Shown piece by piece: positions 53,400 through 61,275 of a stretch of 64,000 bases of DNA; within the stretch, counting starts at the first letter, position 1; the number at the start of each line of letters is the position of its first letter. Below the pieces are notes generated by a model. That model saw only the letters and a program-made list of their open reading frames with translations. It was not told the origin of the DNA and did no database searches. Source of the stretch: Burkholderia cenocepacia (GTDB lineage: Bacteria; Pseudomonadota; Gammaproteobacteria; Burkholderiales; Burkholderiaceae); the NCBI RefSeq assembly GCF_900446215.1, contig NZ_UAQZ01000001.1, positions 620,001 to 684,000 of the forward strand. The letters are read 5' to 3'. The translations under genes were made by a program, and so were the position numbers.

Positions 53400-54754
53400 G
53401 AGCCTATCCGAACTTTTGTGTGTGAGGCATAAACTGATGGCCAAGGAGCCACGTTATGCCACGCAAACGCAAGGAAGAAGTGCCGGTAGAACCGGGCAAG
53501 GGCTTGAACCTGGACCCGGAACTCATCAAGCAACTGGTGCCCGGAACGCTGGATCGGGCTTCGATCAACGAGCAATTCGCGGCCCTGAAGAAGGCGATAT
53601 TCGAGCGCGCGCTGGGCGGCGAACTGACCCACCACCTGGGCTACGAGAAGGGCGATGCCAAGCCGGCGGGCCGCACGAACCATCGCAACGGCACCAGCCG
53701 TAAGCGCATCGCGACCGACGATGATCTGCTCGACATCGAGATTCCGCGCGACCGCGAAGGCACGTTCGATCCGGTGCTGATTGCCAAGGGCGAGCGACGC
53801 TTCACGGGCTTCGACGACAAGATCATTGCGATGTACGCACGCGGCATGAGCGTGCGGGAGATTCAGGGTTTCTTGCTGGAGATGTACGGCATCGAGGTGT
53901 CGCCGGAATTCATCAGCACGGTGACCGACGCCGTGATCGACGAAGTGCGCGAGTGGCAGCAGCGGCCGCTTGAGCCGATGTACCCGGTCGTGTTCTTCGA
54001 CGCCTTGCGAGTCAAGATCCGCGACGAAGGCGTCGTGCGCAACAAGGCGATCTACCTGGCGCTGGGCGTGCGCCGCGACGGCACACGCGACGTGCTGGGC
54101 CTCTGGATCGAGCAGACCGAGGGCGCCAAGTTCTGGCTGCGGGTGGTCAACGAGCTGAAGCTGCGCGGCGTGCAGGACATTCTGATCGCCGTGGTCGACG
54201 GCCTGAAGGGCTTCCCGGAAGCGATCAACACGGTGTTCCCGGAAACGACGGTCCAGACCTGCATCGTGCATCTGATCCGGAACTCGCTGGACTTCGCCAG
54301 TTGGAAGGACCGGAAATCGGTCGCGGCGGCGCTCAAGGAAGTCTATCGGGCACCGTCGGCCGAAGCGGCCGCCGTGGCGCTGGACGCGTTCGATACGAGC
54401 CCGTGGGGTACGAAATACCCTCCGATTGCCGCGCTCTGGCGCCGGGCCTGGGATCAGGTGATTCCGTTCTACGCCTTCGCGCCCGACATCCGGAAAATTG
54501 TATATACGACCAACGCGATCGAGTCGCTGCATATGCAGCTTCGAAAGATCATCAAGGCGCGCGGCCACTTCCCGTCGGACGAGGCCGCGCTCAAACTGAT
54601 CTGGCTGGCGCTGCGCAACGTCGTGGCCAAGTGGACCGGCTCTCGGCACGATTGGAAGAGCGCGATGACCCAGTTCGCGCTGCTTTACCCCGAACGATTC
54701 AACATTGGAATCTGAATCTCAACCCGCCTCACACACGGAATTCCGGATACCTCC
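53400..54754 (+). mobile_element. IS256-family insertion sequence, 1355 bp
   Basis: Terminal inverted repeats of 29 bp (53400-53428 and 54726-54754) match at 21 positions, with the inner GTGTGTGAGGC and the TATCCG block identical. One transposase gene fills the element. Flanking 8-bp duplications (accggcgc) show simple transposition. It is inserted in the last codons of vgrG, on the opposite strand to the island. Confidence 0.92.
53456..54715 (+). CDS. IS256 family transposase
   Basis: 419-residue mutator-type transposase. The DDE residues are visible in context: VVFFDALRVKIRDEG, ILIAVVDGLKGFPEAI and YTTNAIESLHMQLRKIIKARG. The C-HLIRNS block (TCIVHLIRNSLDFASWKDRK) is also family-typical. AAGGAG lies nine bases before the ATG. 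The gene is full length and uninterrupted, so the element may still be active. Confidence 0.97.
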   Translation: MPRKRKEEVPVEPGKGLNLDPELIKQLVPGTLDRASINEQFAALKKAIFERALGGELTHHLGYEKGDAKPAGRTNHRNGTSRKRIATDDDLLDIEIPRDREGTFDPVLIAKGERRFTGFDDKIIAMYARGMSVREIQGFLLEMYGIEVSPEFISTVTDAVIDEVREWQQRPLEPMYPVVFFDALRVKIRDEGVVRNKAIYLALGVRRDGTRDVLGLWIEQTEGAKFWLRVVNELKLRGVQDILIAVVDGLKGFPEAINTVFPETTVQTCIVHLIRNSLDFASWKDRKSVAAALKEVYRAPSAEAAAVALDAFDTSPWGTKYPPIAALWRRAWDQVIPFYAFAPDIRKIVYTTNAIESLHMQLRKIIKARGHFPSDEAALKLIWLALRNVVAKWTGSRHDWKSAMTQFALLYPERFNIGI

Positions 54755-57477
54755 ACCGGCGCCAGCTTGCCTTGCGCGTCGGTCTTCCCCTTGATCAATT
54801 CGCCCGACGCCTTTCGCACCTCGGCTTCCATGCCCTCGACCGGCTGTCCGTCGGTGGCCCGGACCAGCTTCGGCACCCGCCCCAGCGAGCCCTGGTCGAA
54901 CTTCGGAAAGTCGGCGCTCATGCTCGCCGGCCCGGCCCACGTATGCGACGCCGACTTGACGGTGAAACTCCCCGGACACCCGAGCTCGATATCGCCGCCC
55001 TGCAGCTTCAGGTACGCGCCGCCCGACGTCACGAACACGACCTGCTCGCTGGCCATGCCCGCGAGCTTGCCGCCGCCCGCCGTCATCTGGATGTTCTTCG
55101 CCGAATCGATCTGCGTGTCGTCGTTCTGGCTCTGCAGCGCCACTTTCCCCTGGTTGGCGATCGCCGACACGCCCTCGCTGTGCGCGAACATCGCCACGCC
55201 ATGCCCGGCCTGCAGGTTGATCCGCTGCCCGCTCGTGTACTGCAGGTGGTTCTGCGCGACGACATCGACGTTGCCGCCCGCATGGGTCGTCACGGTCTTC
55301 GGCGTCGCCATGCTGATGCCGGCCGGCGCGGTGATGCCGATCGCGGCCATCGACGCGCCTGACGACTCACCGCCGTCGGACGCCTTGCCATTCGGCCAGC
55401 CTTTCACCGTGGTCATGAGCGCATCGTGCGGCTGCGTATCCGGCGCCACGCCCTGATGCTGGCCCGCATAGTCGCCGAGACTCTTGAACAATTCGACGCA
55501 TTCCTGCATCAGTTGCAGATACTCGTCGCGCGCGAGGTGGCCGTCGCTCGCGCGCAGCCGCTCCCAGGCCGAAATCAGCATCGCCTTGCCGCTGCGAATC
55601 GCCACATGCGCATCGCTGCGCAACTCCGCGCCTTCGCCGCGCGCCGTACCCTGCCCGTTGTCGCGCGGCTGCGTCAGATAGCCGAGGTTCAGCTGACTGT
55701 ACGCATGCTCGCTCGCCAGCTGGCTGCTGATCTGCCCGGGCGTATCGTCGAAGCGGATCTGGTTGTAGCGCTGCCCCTTGATTTCCTTCGTCTTCGTGCC
55801 GGAAAGATAGCGGTTGCCCGGCAGTGCGCCGGTATGGCTGAAGGTCGCCGGCATGTTCGGCCCGTTGGCCAGCACGCCCATCACGACCAGCCGGTCCGGA
55901 TCGCCGCCGATATGGCCGATCAGCACTTCCATGCCGACGCGCGGCAACGTATTCGCGCCGAAGCTCGGCCCGGCGAGCGCGCAGGCGACGCGCACCGGCG
56001 CGCTGTCGGACGGCGTGCCGCTCGTGCCGGCGCCCTGCGCGTGCGCATGATCGTCCGCGCTGAGCCCCTGGATTCGCACCCGGATGCGGCCCATTTCATC
56101 GCAGAACACCTCCTCGCCCTCCGGCCCGACGACGACCGCCGTCATCGGATGAACCGGCGGCAGGTCGACGTGGGGATCGTAGGCCGGCGTCAGCGGCACG
56201 CCGCGCCGCACGCACGAGAACGTATTCTCGTAGCGCCTGTCGCTTTCGTCGCCCGGCTTGCCGCTCAGGTCGGCCGGCACCGCGTTGAACAGCACGCGGC
56301 TTGCCGCGAACAGCGATTGCGCGCGCTCGTTCAGTTCCTTCGGCAGGTTATTGCGCACGCAATGATGAAGCGACGTGACGACGAACTGCCGCTGTTCGGC
56401 CGGCAACGTATCGAGTTGCGGATGCTCGGCGAGCGCAAACCAGTGACCGACGGCAAGATCACGCACATTGCTCACGCCGTCGACGGATTCGGCACGCAGT
56501 TCATGCGCCAGCATCCGGTCCTTGCCGATCCGGTCGAGATCGGACGACGAATCCCCGGCATGCGGGATATCGATGACGACGTCGGCCAGCAAATGCCCGA
56601 GGTCGTTGCCGCCGTCACCCTGATCGACGATCGTCGCCTGCTCGGTTTGCGACATCCGGCCGCTCTTGTAGTCCCACGTCGGCCGGACGACCTTGCCCGG
56701 GATCAATCGGCGGCTCGTCGCCCACAGCGTGATCGAGTCGCGCGCCTCGGTGGCGGCGTCGCGATGGTATCGGATCGTGCCGGCGACCGTCTCCGGCAAC
56801 TTCATCGAGTCATCGGCAAAGACGAGCGTATGCACCGGCGTGTCGTGCGCTTGGCCGCTCGCCCGCTCGCCTGCCTTGCCCGCCTTGACGAATACGGTCG
56901 CCCCGTCCCGTCGCAACAGCCGCCGGATGAAGTGCGCGTCCGACTCGTTGACCTGCCGCGTGAGTTCACGCGCGGGGTAACGCGCGGCTTGCAGACCGGA
57001 CAGGTCGAACTCGAATGCGCCCGCGAGCGCCGAGCTGCGCTGGCGCCATTCCTGAAGCAACACACCGAGGATGTCGGGCAGGCTCTTGGACCGAAACAAC
57101 CGCGAATTGGTCCGCCGCTCCATCACGGACAGCACGTCGCGAATCGTCAGCTGGTAGCAGGTCAACGAACCGTCCGACTGCCCGGTGCGGACGTCGGTGA
57201 CGATGCCGTTGATGGGATGAAGACGCCCGCGATCGGTCGTCATCTCGACGGAAACCGGCAGTCCGATGAAGCTGCGGATCGGCAGATCGGCCCGTGCCGA
57301 CACGCAGGTCAGATGCCCCTCGATACCCGTCATCAGCCCTTCCCGGATATCGGCATACTGGAGCGCAAGCACTTGCTCGAGCGTTTTCTGGGCAGGCCCC
57401 CAGTTCATGCGAACCGGTCGATTGTTCTGATCGACCACCCCCGACGCAAACGTGCGTAGTAATTCGGCTGTATTCAC
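54685..57477 (-). CDS. vgrG: Type VI spike protein VgrG, C-terminus altered by IS insertion
   Basis: 930-residue VgrG starting at GTG 57477 (NTAELLRTFASGVVDQNNRPVRM); an ATG 35 codons upstream gives an untypical start. Order: gp27/gp5-like spike (residues 1-570, with RLLRRDGATVFVKAG and SLTCYQLTIRDVLSVMERR), DUF2345 beta-helix (about 640-850), and a transthyretin-like carboxy extension (VPKLVRATDGQPVEGMEAEVRKASGELIKGKTDAQGKLAPV). The last 22 residues now come from the IS element, replacing 17 native ones. The needle core is intact, but the Tle3-loading tail may be damaged. Confidence 0.92.
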   Translation of the reverse strand: MNTAELLRTFASGVVDQNNRPVRMNWGPAQKTLEQVLALQYADIREGLMTGIEGHLTCVSARADLPIRSFIGLPVSVEMTTDRGRLHPINGIVTDVRTGQSDGSLTCYQLTIRDVLSVMERRTNSRLFRSKSLPDILGVLLQEWRQRSSALAGAFEFDLSGLQAARYPARELTRQVNESDAHFIRRLLRRDGATVFVKAGKAGERASGQAHDTPVHTLVFADDSMKLPETVAGTIRYHRDAATEARDSITLWATSRRLIPGKVVRPTWDYKSGRMSQTEQATIVDQGDGGNDLGHLLADVVIDIPHAGDSSSDLDRIGKDRMLAHELRAESVDGVSNVRDLAVGHWFALAEHPQLDTLPAEQRQFVVTSLHHCVRNNLPKELNERAQSLFAASRVLFNAVPADLSGKPGDESDRRYENTFSCVRRGVPLTPAYDPHVDLPPVHPMTAVVVGPEGEEVFCDEMGRIRVRIQGLSADDHAHAQGAGTSGTPSDSAPVRVACALAGPSFGANTLPRVGMEVLIGHIGGDPDRLVVMGVLANGPNMPATFSHTGALPGNRYLSGTKTKEIKGQRYNQIRFDDTPGQISSQLASEHAYSQLNLGYLTQPRDNGQGTARGEGAELRSDAHVAIRSGKAMLISAWERLRASDGHLARDEYLQLMQECVELFKSLGDYAGQHQGVAPDTQPHDALMTTVKGWPNGKASDGGESSGASMAAIGITAPAGISMATPKTVTTHAGGNVDVVAQNHLQYTSGQRINLQAGHGVAMFAHSEGVSAIANQGKVALQSQNDDTQIDSAKNIQMTAGGGKLAGMASEQVVFVTSGGAYLKLQGGDIELGCPGSFTVKSASHTWAGPASMSADFPKFDQGSLGRVPKLVRATDGQPVEGMEAEVRKASGELIKGKTDAQGKLAPVEVSGIPCVRRVEIQIPMLNRSG
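54755..54762. repeat. Target-site duplication, right (accggcgc)
   Basis: Direct copy of 53392-53399 flanking the right end of the insertion sequence. Confidence 0.88.
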
Positions 57478-57611
57478 AGCGTAACTCTCAGGATTTTGTT
57501 TGACTTCGTTGTTCGGCGAGCAATCACGCCCGCTGGTCCGTCCTGGGAGTGCCGCCCGTCTGGTTTTCGGCGAGCATAGCAAATTTGTCAGGTTGGTGAC
57601 GGCTTTTTGAC

Positions 57612-57630
57612 AGGATTTAGAATCCTTTTT
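57612..57630. other. Small AT hairpin upstream of vgrG
   Basis: aggatt-tag-aatcct (57612-57626) is followed by T4-T5 on the plus strand. It lies in the 418-bp gap between the vgrG start and the LysE gene end. No plus-strand gene precedes it, so a terminator role is unlikely; it could be a weak operator for vgrG. Nothing else stands out in the gap. Confidence 0.25.
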
Positions 57631-57894
57631 GCACGGCGCGCAACGGGCTCAACCGTTCACTTTCTTTCGAAGTCGGCCGATCCCGTCCCGCGCCCCTCGA
57701 GCGTCGTCCCGGTGTCGGTCCCATCCGCGCCGCATTCCCGATACGGGCCGGACGAACTGCACCGCCAAGTCACGAATCGTGAAACCCATCGTCCGTCGAT
57801 ACCGGCGAAGGTCGCGCCGAAATGCCGATCCTCGGCCGACGTCATCTCGTCCGGATGGCACGACGCTACGTCGCTTCCCCGCTGCGCCGCCGCG

Positions 57895-58524
57895 TCAATG
57901 CACGGCCTTGCGATACAGCGCAACGTACCCCGCGAGCATCAGCAGCAACGACCCGCTGACCCGGTTCAGCCACTTCTCCCCCGCGGCCTTCCATACGCGG
58001 ACCGAATGCACGCCCAGCAGCGCGTAACCGGTCATCCCGATCACGTCGATCGCGACGATCGTCGCCGCAAGAATCGCGTACTGCGGCGCGATCGCATGCG
58101 ACCGGTCGACGAACTGCGGCAGCAGCGCCGACATGAACAGGTAGTACTTCGGGTTGCTCATCGCGACGAAGAAGCTCTTCAGAAAGGCGCTCCGGCGATC
58201 GGGCGTCGCAGGCACGCAAGGCTGCGCAGCCGCGGCCCCGCCGCTCGACATCAGCATCCGGATGCCGACATACGCGAGCCACGCCGCGCCGAGCAGCTTC
58301 AGCGTCACGAACGCCGTTTCCGACGCGTCGAGCAGCACGCCGAGGCCGAACCCGACCAGCGCGACGAGCACGACGTCGGCGGTGACGGCGCCGAGCATGC
58401 CGACCATCGCGTGACGCAATCCGTAGCGCGAACCGTTGCTCATCGCGAGCAACACCGTCGGGCCCGGCGTCGCGACACCGACGGACAAGATCAGCGCAAA
58501 GGCGAGCAAGGCGGAGAGCGACAT
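57895..58524 (-). CDS. LysE/RhtB family amino acid exporter
   Basis: 209-residue protein with about six membrane helices. LILSVGVATPGPTVLLAMSNGSRYGLRHAMVGMLGAVTADVVLVALVGFG is the LysE/RhtB N-terminal signature (PGP), and FLKSFFVAMSNPKYYLFMSALLPQF is the middle block. It exports an amino acid or derivative. The ATG at 58524 (MSLSALLAFALILSVG) is preferred over upstream codons because it gives a correct first helix. Confidence 0.92.
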   Translation of the reverse strand: MSLSALLAFALILSVGVATPGPTVLLAMSNGSRYGLRHAMVGMLGAVTADVVLVALVGFGLGVLLDASETAFVTLKLLGAAWLAYVGIRMLMSSGGAAAAQPCVPATPDRRSAFLKSFFVAMSNPKYYLFMSALLPQFVDRSHAIAPQYAILAATIVAIDVIGMTGYALLGVHSVRVWKAAGEKWLNRVSGSLLLMLAGYVALYRKAVH

Positions 58525-58737
58525 GGCGTGGCGTTCCTTTTGAAGAGTGCGGTGCGGACGGACTGCATCGTCGTCGTGATCGGGCCACCCGGCCGCAACC
58601 GGTGCGCACGGTTTGTTACGACGAATGCGGTCTTCGCATGATCGCATGCTCGGCCCGACGCCCGCTCGGCGGTTGTGCACCGTCGCCGGTGAACCGCTCC
58701 CAGTTATCTCAAATAGTGGGCTGCCCCCTCCGTAAAC

Positions 58738-58756
58738 GACAATGATTCTCGTTTAC
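58738..58756. promoter_or_regulatory. Fur box upstream of the TonB receptor
   Basis: gacaatgattctcgtttac matches the GATAATGAT-type Fur consensus at most positions and lies inside the inverted repeat gtaaacga...tcgtttac (58732-58756). It is 116 bp before the receptor start, which places the receptor under iron control. It lies in the 347-bp divergent gap after lysE. Confidence 0.75.
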
Positions 58757-58871
58757 GTTAGACTCCGCCGCTCGATAAAAATACGTCCGCGACAGCACGG
58801 ACGCGTCACGCCGCCCGGATTCCGACTTGCCGCCCTGGGATGGATCACCGACCACACCCGATTTGCGTCCC

Positions 58872-61052
58872 ATGTCGACACTTTCGTTACCCGTCCTGCG
58901 TCTCACGCCGATTGCCTTCGGCATTGCGCTCGCCTGCACCTTCCCGGCCGCCGCCGGGGCCAAGCAGGCCACTTCCGCCGCCAACGCCGCGCCCGACGCC
59001 ACCGTGCTGCCGTCGATCAACGTGACCGGCGCCGCCGAGCCGCTGCCCGGCGACCTCGCGCCGACCTACGCCGGCGGCCAGGTGGCGCGCGGCGCGGATT
59101 TCGGCGTGCTCGGCCGGCAAAAGGCGAGCGACGTGCCGTTCAGCATGACCACCTATACGTCGAAACTGATCGAGGACCAGCAGGCGCGCACGCTCGCCGA
59201 CGTACTCGACAACGATCCGGCCGTGCGCAGCGCATCGGGCTACGGCAACTTCTCGCAGGTGTTCGTCATCCGCGGTTTCGCGCTCGCCGGCGACGACGTG
59301 TCGCTGAACGGCCTGTACGGCGTCACGCCGCGGCAGCTCGTCCAGACCGATGCGGTCGAGCGTGTCGACGTGTTCAAGGGCGCGAATGCATTCCTGAACG
59401 GTGCATCGCCGAACGGCTCGGCGGTCGGCGGCGGCGTGAACCTGCAATTGAAGCACGCGGACGACAAGCCGCTCACGCGCGTCACCGTCGACGGCGCGAC
59501 ATCCGGCTCGCTCGGCACGCATGTCGACCTCGGCCGCCGCTTCGGCAGCGAAGGCCAGTTCGGCGTGCGCGTGAACCAGTCGATCAGCGGCGGCGACACC
59601 GCCGTCGACGACGAGCGCCGCCGCAGCAACGTGACCGCCGTGTCGCTGGACTGGCGCGGCGACACATTGCGTCTGTCCGGCGACTTCCTGTATCAGCGGC
59701 AGCGGATCGACAACGGCCGCCCGATCGTGCTGGTCAGCGGCAGCCCGTTGCCCGCCGTGCCGTCCGCGACGCACAACTATGCGCAGCCGTGGAGCTTCAG
59801 CGAACTCGAGGACACGGTCGGCATCGTGCGCGCCGAGTACGACTTCCTGCCCGCGTGGACGGCCTACGTATCGGCCGGCGCACGCCATACGAACGAGCAC
59901 GGCGACTACTACACGCCGACCTACTCGTCGTCCGGCACGACGGGCTCGCGCCTGAGCGTGCCGCACAAGGAAGATGCGCAGTCCGCCGAGGCCGGCGTGC
60001 GCGGCCGCTTCACGACCGGCCCCGTGTCGCACTTCGTGACCGCCGGCGCGTCGTTCATCCGCATCGACAGCCAGTCCGCTTACACGATGTCGAACGCGTT
60101 CCCGACGACGCTCTACGATCCGGCGCCGGTCGCGTCGCCGCCCACCGCCTACGCGGGCGGCGACATGAACGATCCGGGCACGGTCACGAAGACCTGGCTG
60201 CGCAGCATCGCGGTGTCCGATACGCTCGGCTTCCTCGACGACCGCGTGCTGTTCACGATCGGCGCGCGGCGCCAGTCGATCTCGGTCGACAACTTCGACT
60301 ACACGGGCGCGGTCACCAACACCTACAGCAACGCGATCACGACGCCGGTATTCGGTCTCGTCGTGAAGCCGTGGCGCAACGTGTCGATCTTCGCGAACCG
60401 CAGCGAAGCGCTCGCGCAGGGCGAGATCGCGCCCAACACCGCGCGCAACGCGGGCCAGGCGCTGTCGCCGTACCGGTCGAAGCAATATGAAGCCGGCGTC
60501 CGCTACGACACCGACCAGTACGGCGCGTCGCTCGCGCTGTTCCAGATCGAGAAGCCGATGGCGTACACCGATCCGGCGACGAACCTGTTCGGCGCCGACG
60601 GCACGCAGCGGCACCGCGGCATCGAGACGGCCGTGTACGGCGAGCCGTGGAAAGGCGTGCGGCTGATCGCCGGCGCCACGTACCTCGACGCGACGCTGCA
60701 GAACACGGCCGGCGGCACGAACGACGGCCACCGGCCGATCGGCGTGCCGTCGTTCCTGCTCAACGCGGGCGCCGAATACGACGTGCCGATGCTGCGCGGG
60801 CTCACGCTGACCGCGCGCTGGATCCACACCGGGCCGCAGTACCTGGACGTCGCGAATACGATGTCGATCCAGGCGTGGGACCGCTTCGACCTCGGTGCGC
60901 GCTACGCGACGGACGTGTTCGGCAAGAAGACGACGTTCCGCGCGACCGTGCGCAGCGTCGCGAACAAGTCGTACTGGTCGTCGACGATCGGCGGATACCT
61001 GACGCAGGGCGACCCGCGCTCGGTGTGGCTGTCGATGACGACGGATTTCTGA
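58872..61052 (+). CDS. TonB-dependent siderophore receptor
   Basis: 726-residue outer-membrane receptor. A signal peptide (residues 1-30, ending AAAGA) is followed by a plug domain (KASDVPFSMTTYTSKLIEDQQARTLADVLDNDPAVRSASGYGNFSQVFVIRGF) and a 22-strand barrel ending in TTDF with a terminal Phe. No FecA-like N-terminal signalling extension is present. The ATG at 58872 gives a proper signal peptide. Siderophore biosynthesis genes are absent, so it may take up a foreign siderophore. Confidence 0.93.
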   Translation: MSTLSLPVLRLTPIAFGIALACTFPAAAGAKQATSAANAAPDATVLPSINVTGAAEPLPGDLAPTYAGGQVARGADFGVLGRQKASDVPFSMTTYTSKLIEDQQARTLADVLDNDPAVRSASGYGNFSQVFVIRGFALAGDDVSLNGLYGVTPRQLVQTDAVERVDVFKGANAFLNGASPNGSAVGGGVNLQLKHADDKPLTRVTVDGATSGSLGTHVDLGRRFGSEGQFGVRVNQSISGGDTAVDDERRRSNVTAVSLDWRGDTLRLSGDFLYQRQRIDNGRPIVLVSGSPLPAVPSATHNYAQPWSFSELEDTVGIVRAEYDFLPAWTAYVSAGARHTNEHGDYYTPTYSSSGTTGSRLSVPHKEDAQSAEAGVRGRFTTGPVSHFVTAGASFIRIDSQSAYTMSNAFPTTLYDPAPVASPPTAYAGGDMNDPGTVTKTWLRSIAVSDTLGFLDDRVLFTIGARRQSISVDNFDYTGAVTNTYSNAITTPVFGLVVKPWRNVSIFANRSEALAQGEIAPNTARNAGQALSPYRSKQYEAGVRYDTDQYGASLALFQIEKPMAYTDPATNLFGADGTQRHRGIETAVYGEPWKGVRLIAGATYLDATLQNTAGGTNDGHRPIGVPSFLLNAGAEYDVPMLRGLTLTARWIHTGPQYLDVANTMSIQAWDRFDLGARYATDVFGKKTTFRATVRSVANKSYWSSTIGGYLTQGDPRSVWLSMTTDF

Positions 61053-61089
61053 CGGGCGCCGAAGGGAGTGGCGGGCTGCCGCCAGAGTT

Positions 61090-61098
61090 TGCTATACT
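61090..61098 (+). promoter_or_regulatory. Extended -10 of tRNA-Ser
   Basis: tgctatact matches the extended -10 form (TGN-TATAAT) and lies 12 bp before the tRNA. No clear -35 is seen 17 bp upstream. Confidence 0.5.
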
Positions 61099-61109
61099 CT
61101 CGGTCTTCC

Positions 61110-61200
61110 GGAGAGATGGATGAGTGGTTTAAGTCGCACGCCTGGAAAGCGTGTATAGGTTAATCGCCTATCGGGGGTTCGAATCCCCCTCTCTCCGCCA
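61110..61200 (+). tRNA. tRNA-Ser (anticodon GGA)
   Basis: 91 nt with encoded CCA. Acceptor ggagaga (61110-61116) pairs with tctctcc (61190-61196). The anticodon arm cacgc-ctGGAaa-gcgtg gives GGA, reading TCC/TCT. A long variable arm (tataggttaatcgccta) is typical of serine tRNAs, and the T-arm contains GGGTTCGAATCCC. Confidence 0.97.
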
Positions 61201-61206
61201 GGATTC

Positions 61207-61232
61207 AAATGCCCGCGCCAGCGGGCATTTTC
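61207..61232 (+). terminator. Terminator after tRNA-Ser
   Basis: aaatgcccgc pairs with gcgggcattt around loop gcca and ends in T residues, seven bases after the tRNA. Confidence 0.8.
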
Positions 61233-61275
61233 GTTTCCGGACGCACGTCGATACGCGCTCCCCCCGCCCCGCTGA

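Noticed and set aside
53069..54649. Minus-strand 526-codon frame through the insertion sequence
   Set aside because: It is antisense to the full-length transposase and continues out of frame into tle3; it is a shadow frame.
57612..57630. Terminator for a plus-strand transcript
   Set aside because: The stem is only six AT-rich pairs and there is no plus-strand gene upstream for it to terminate.
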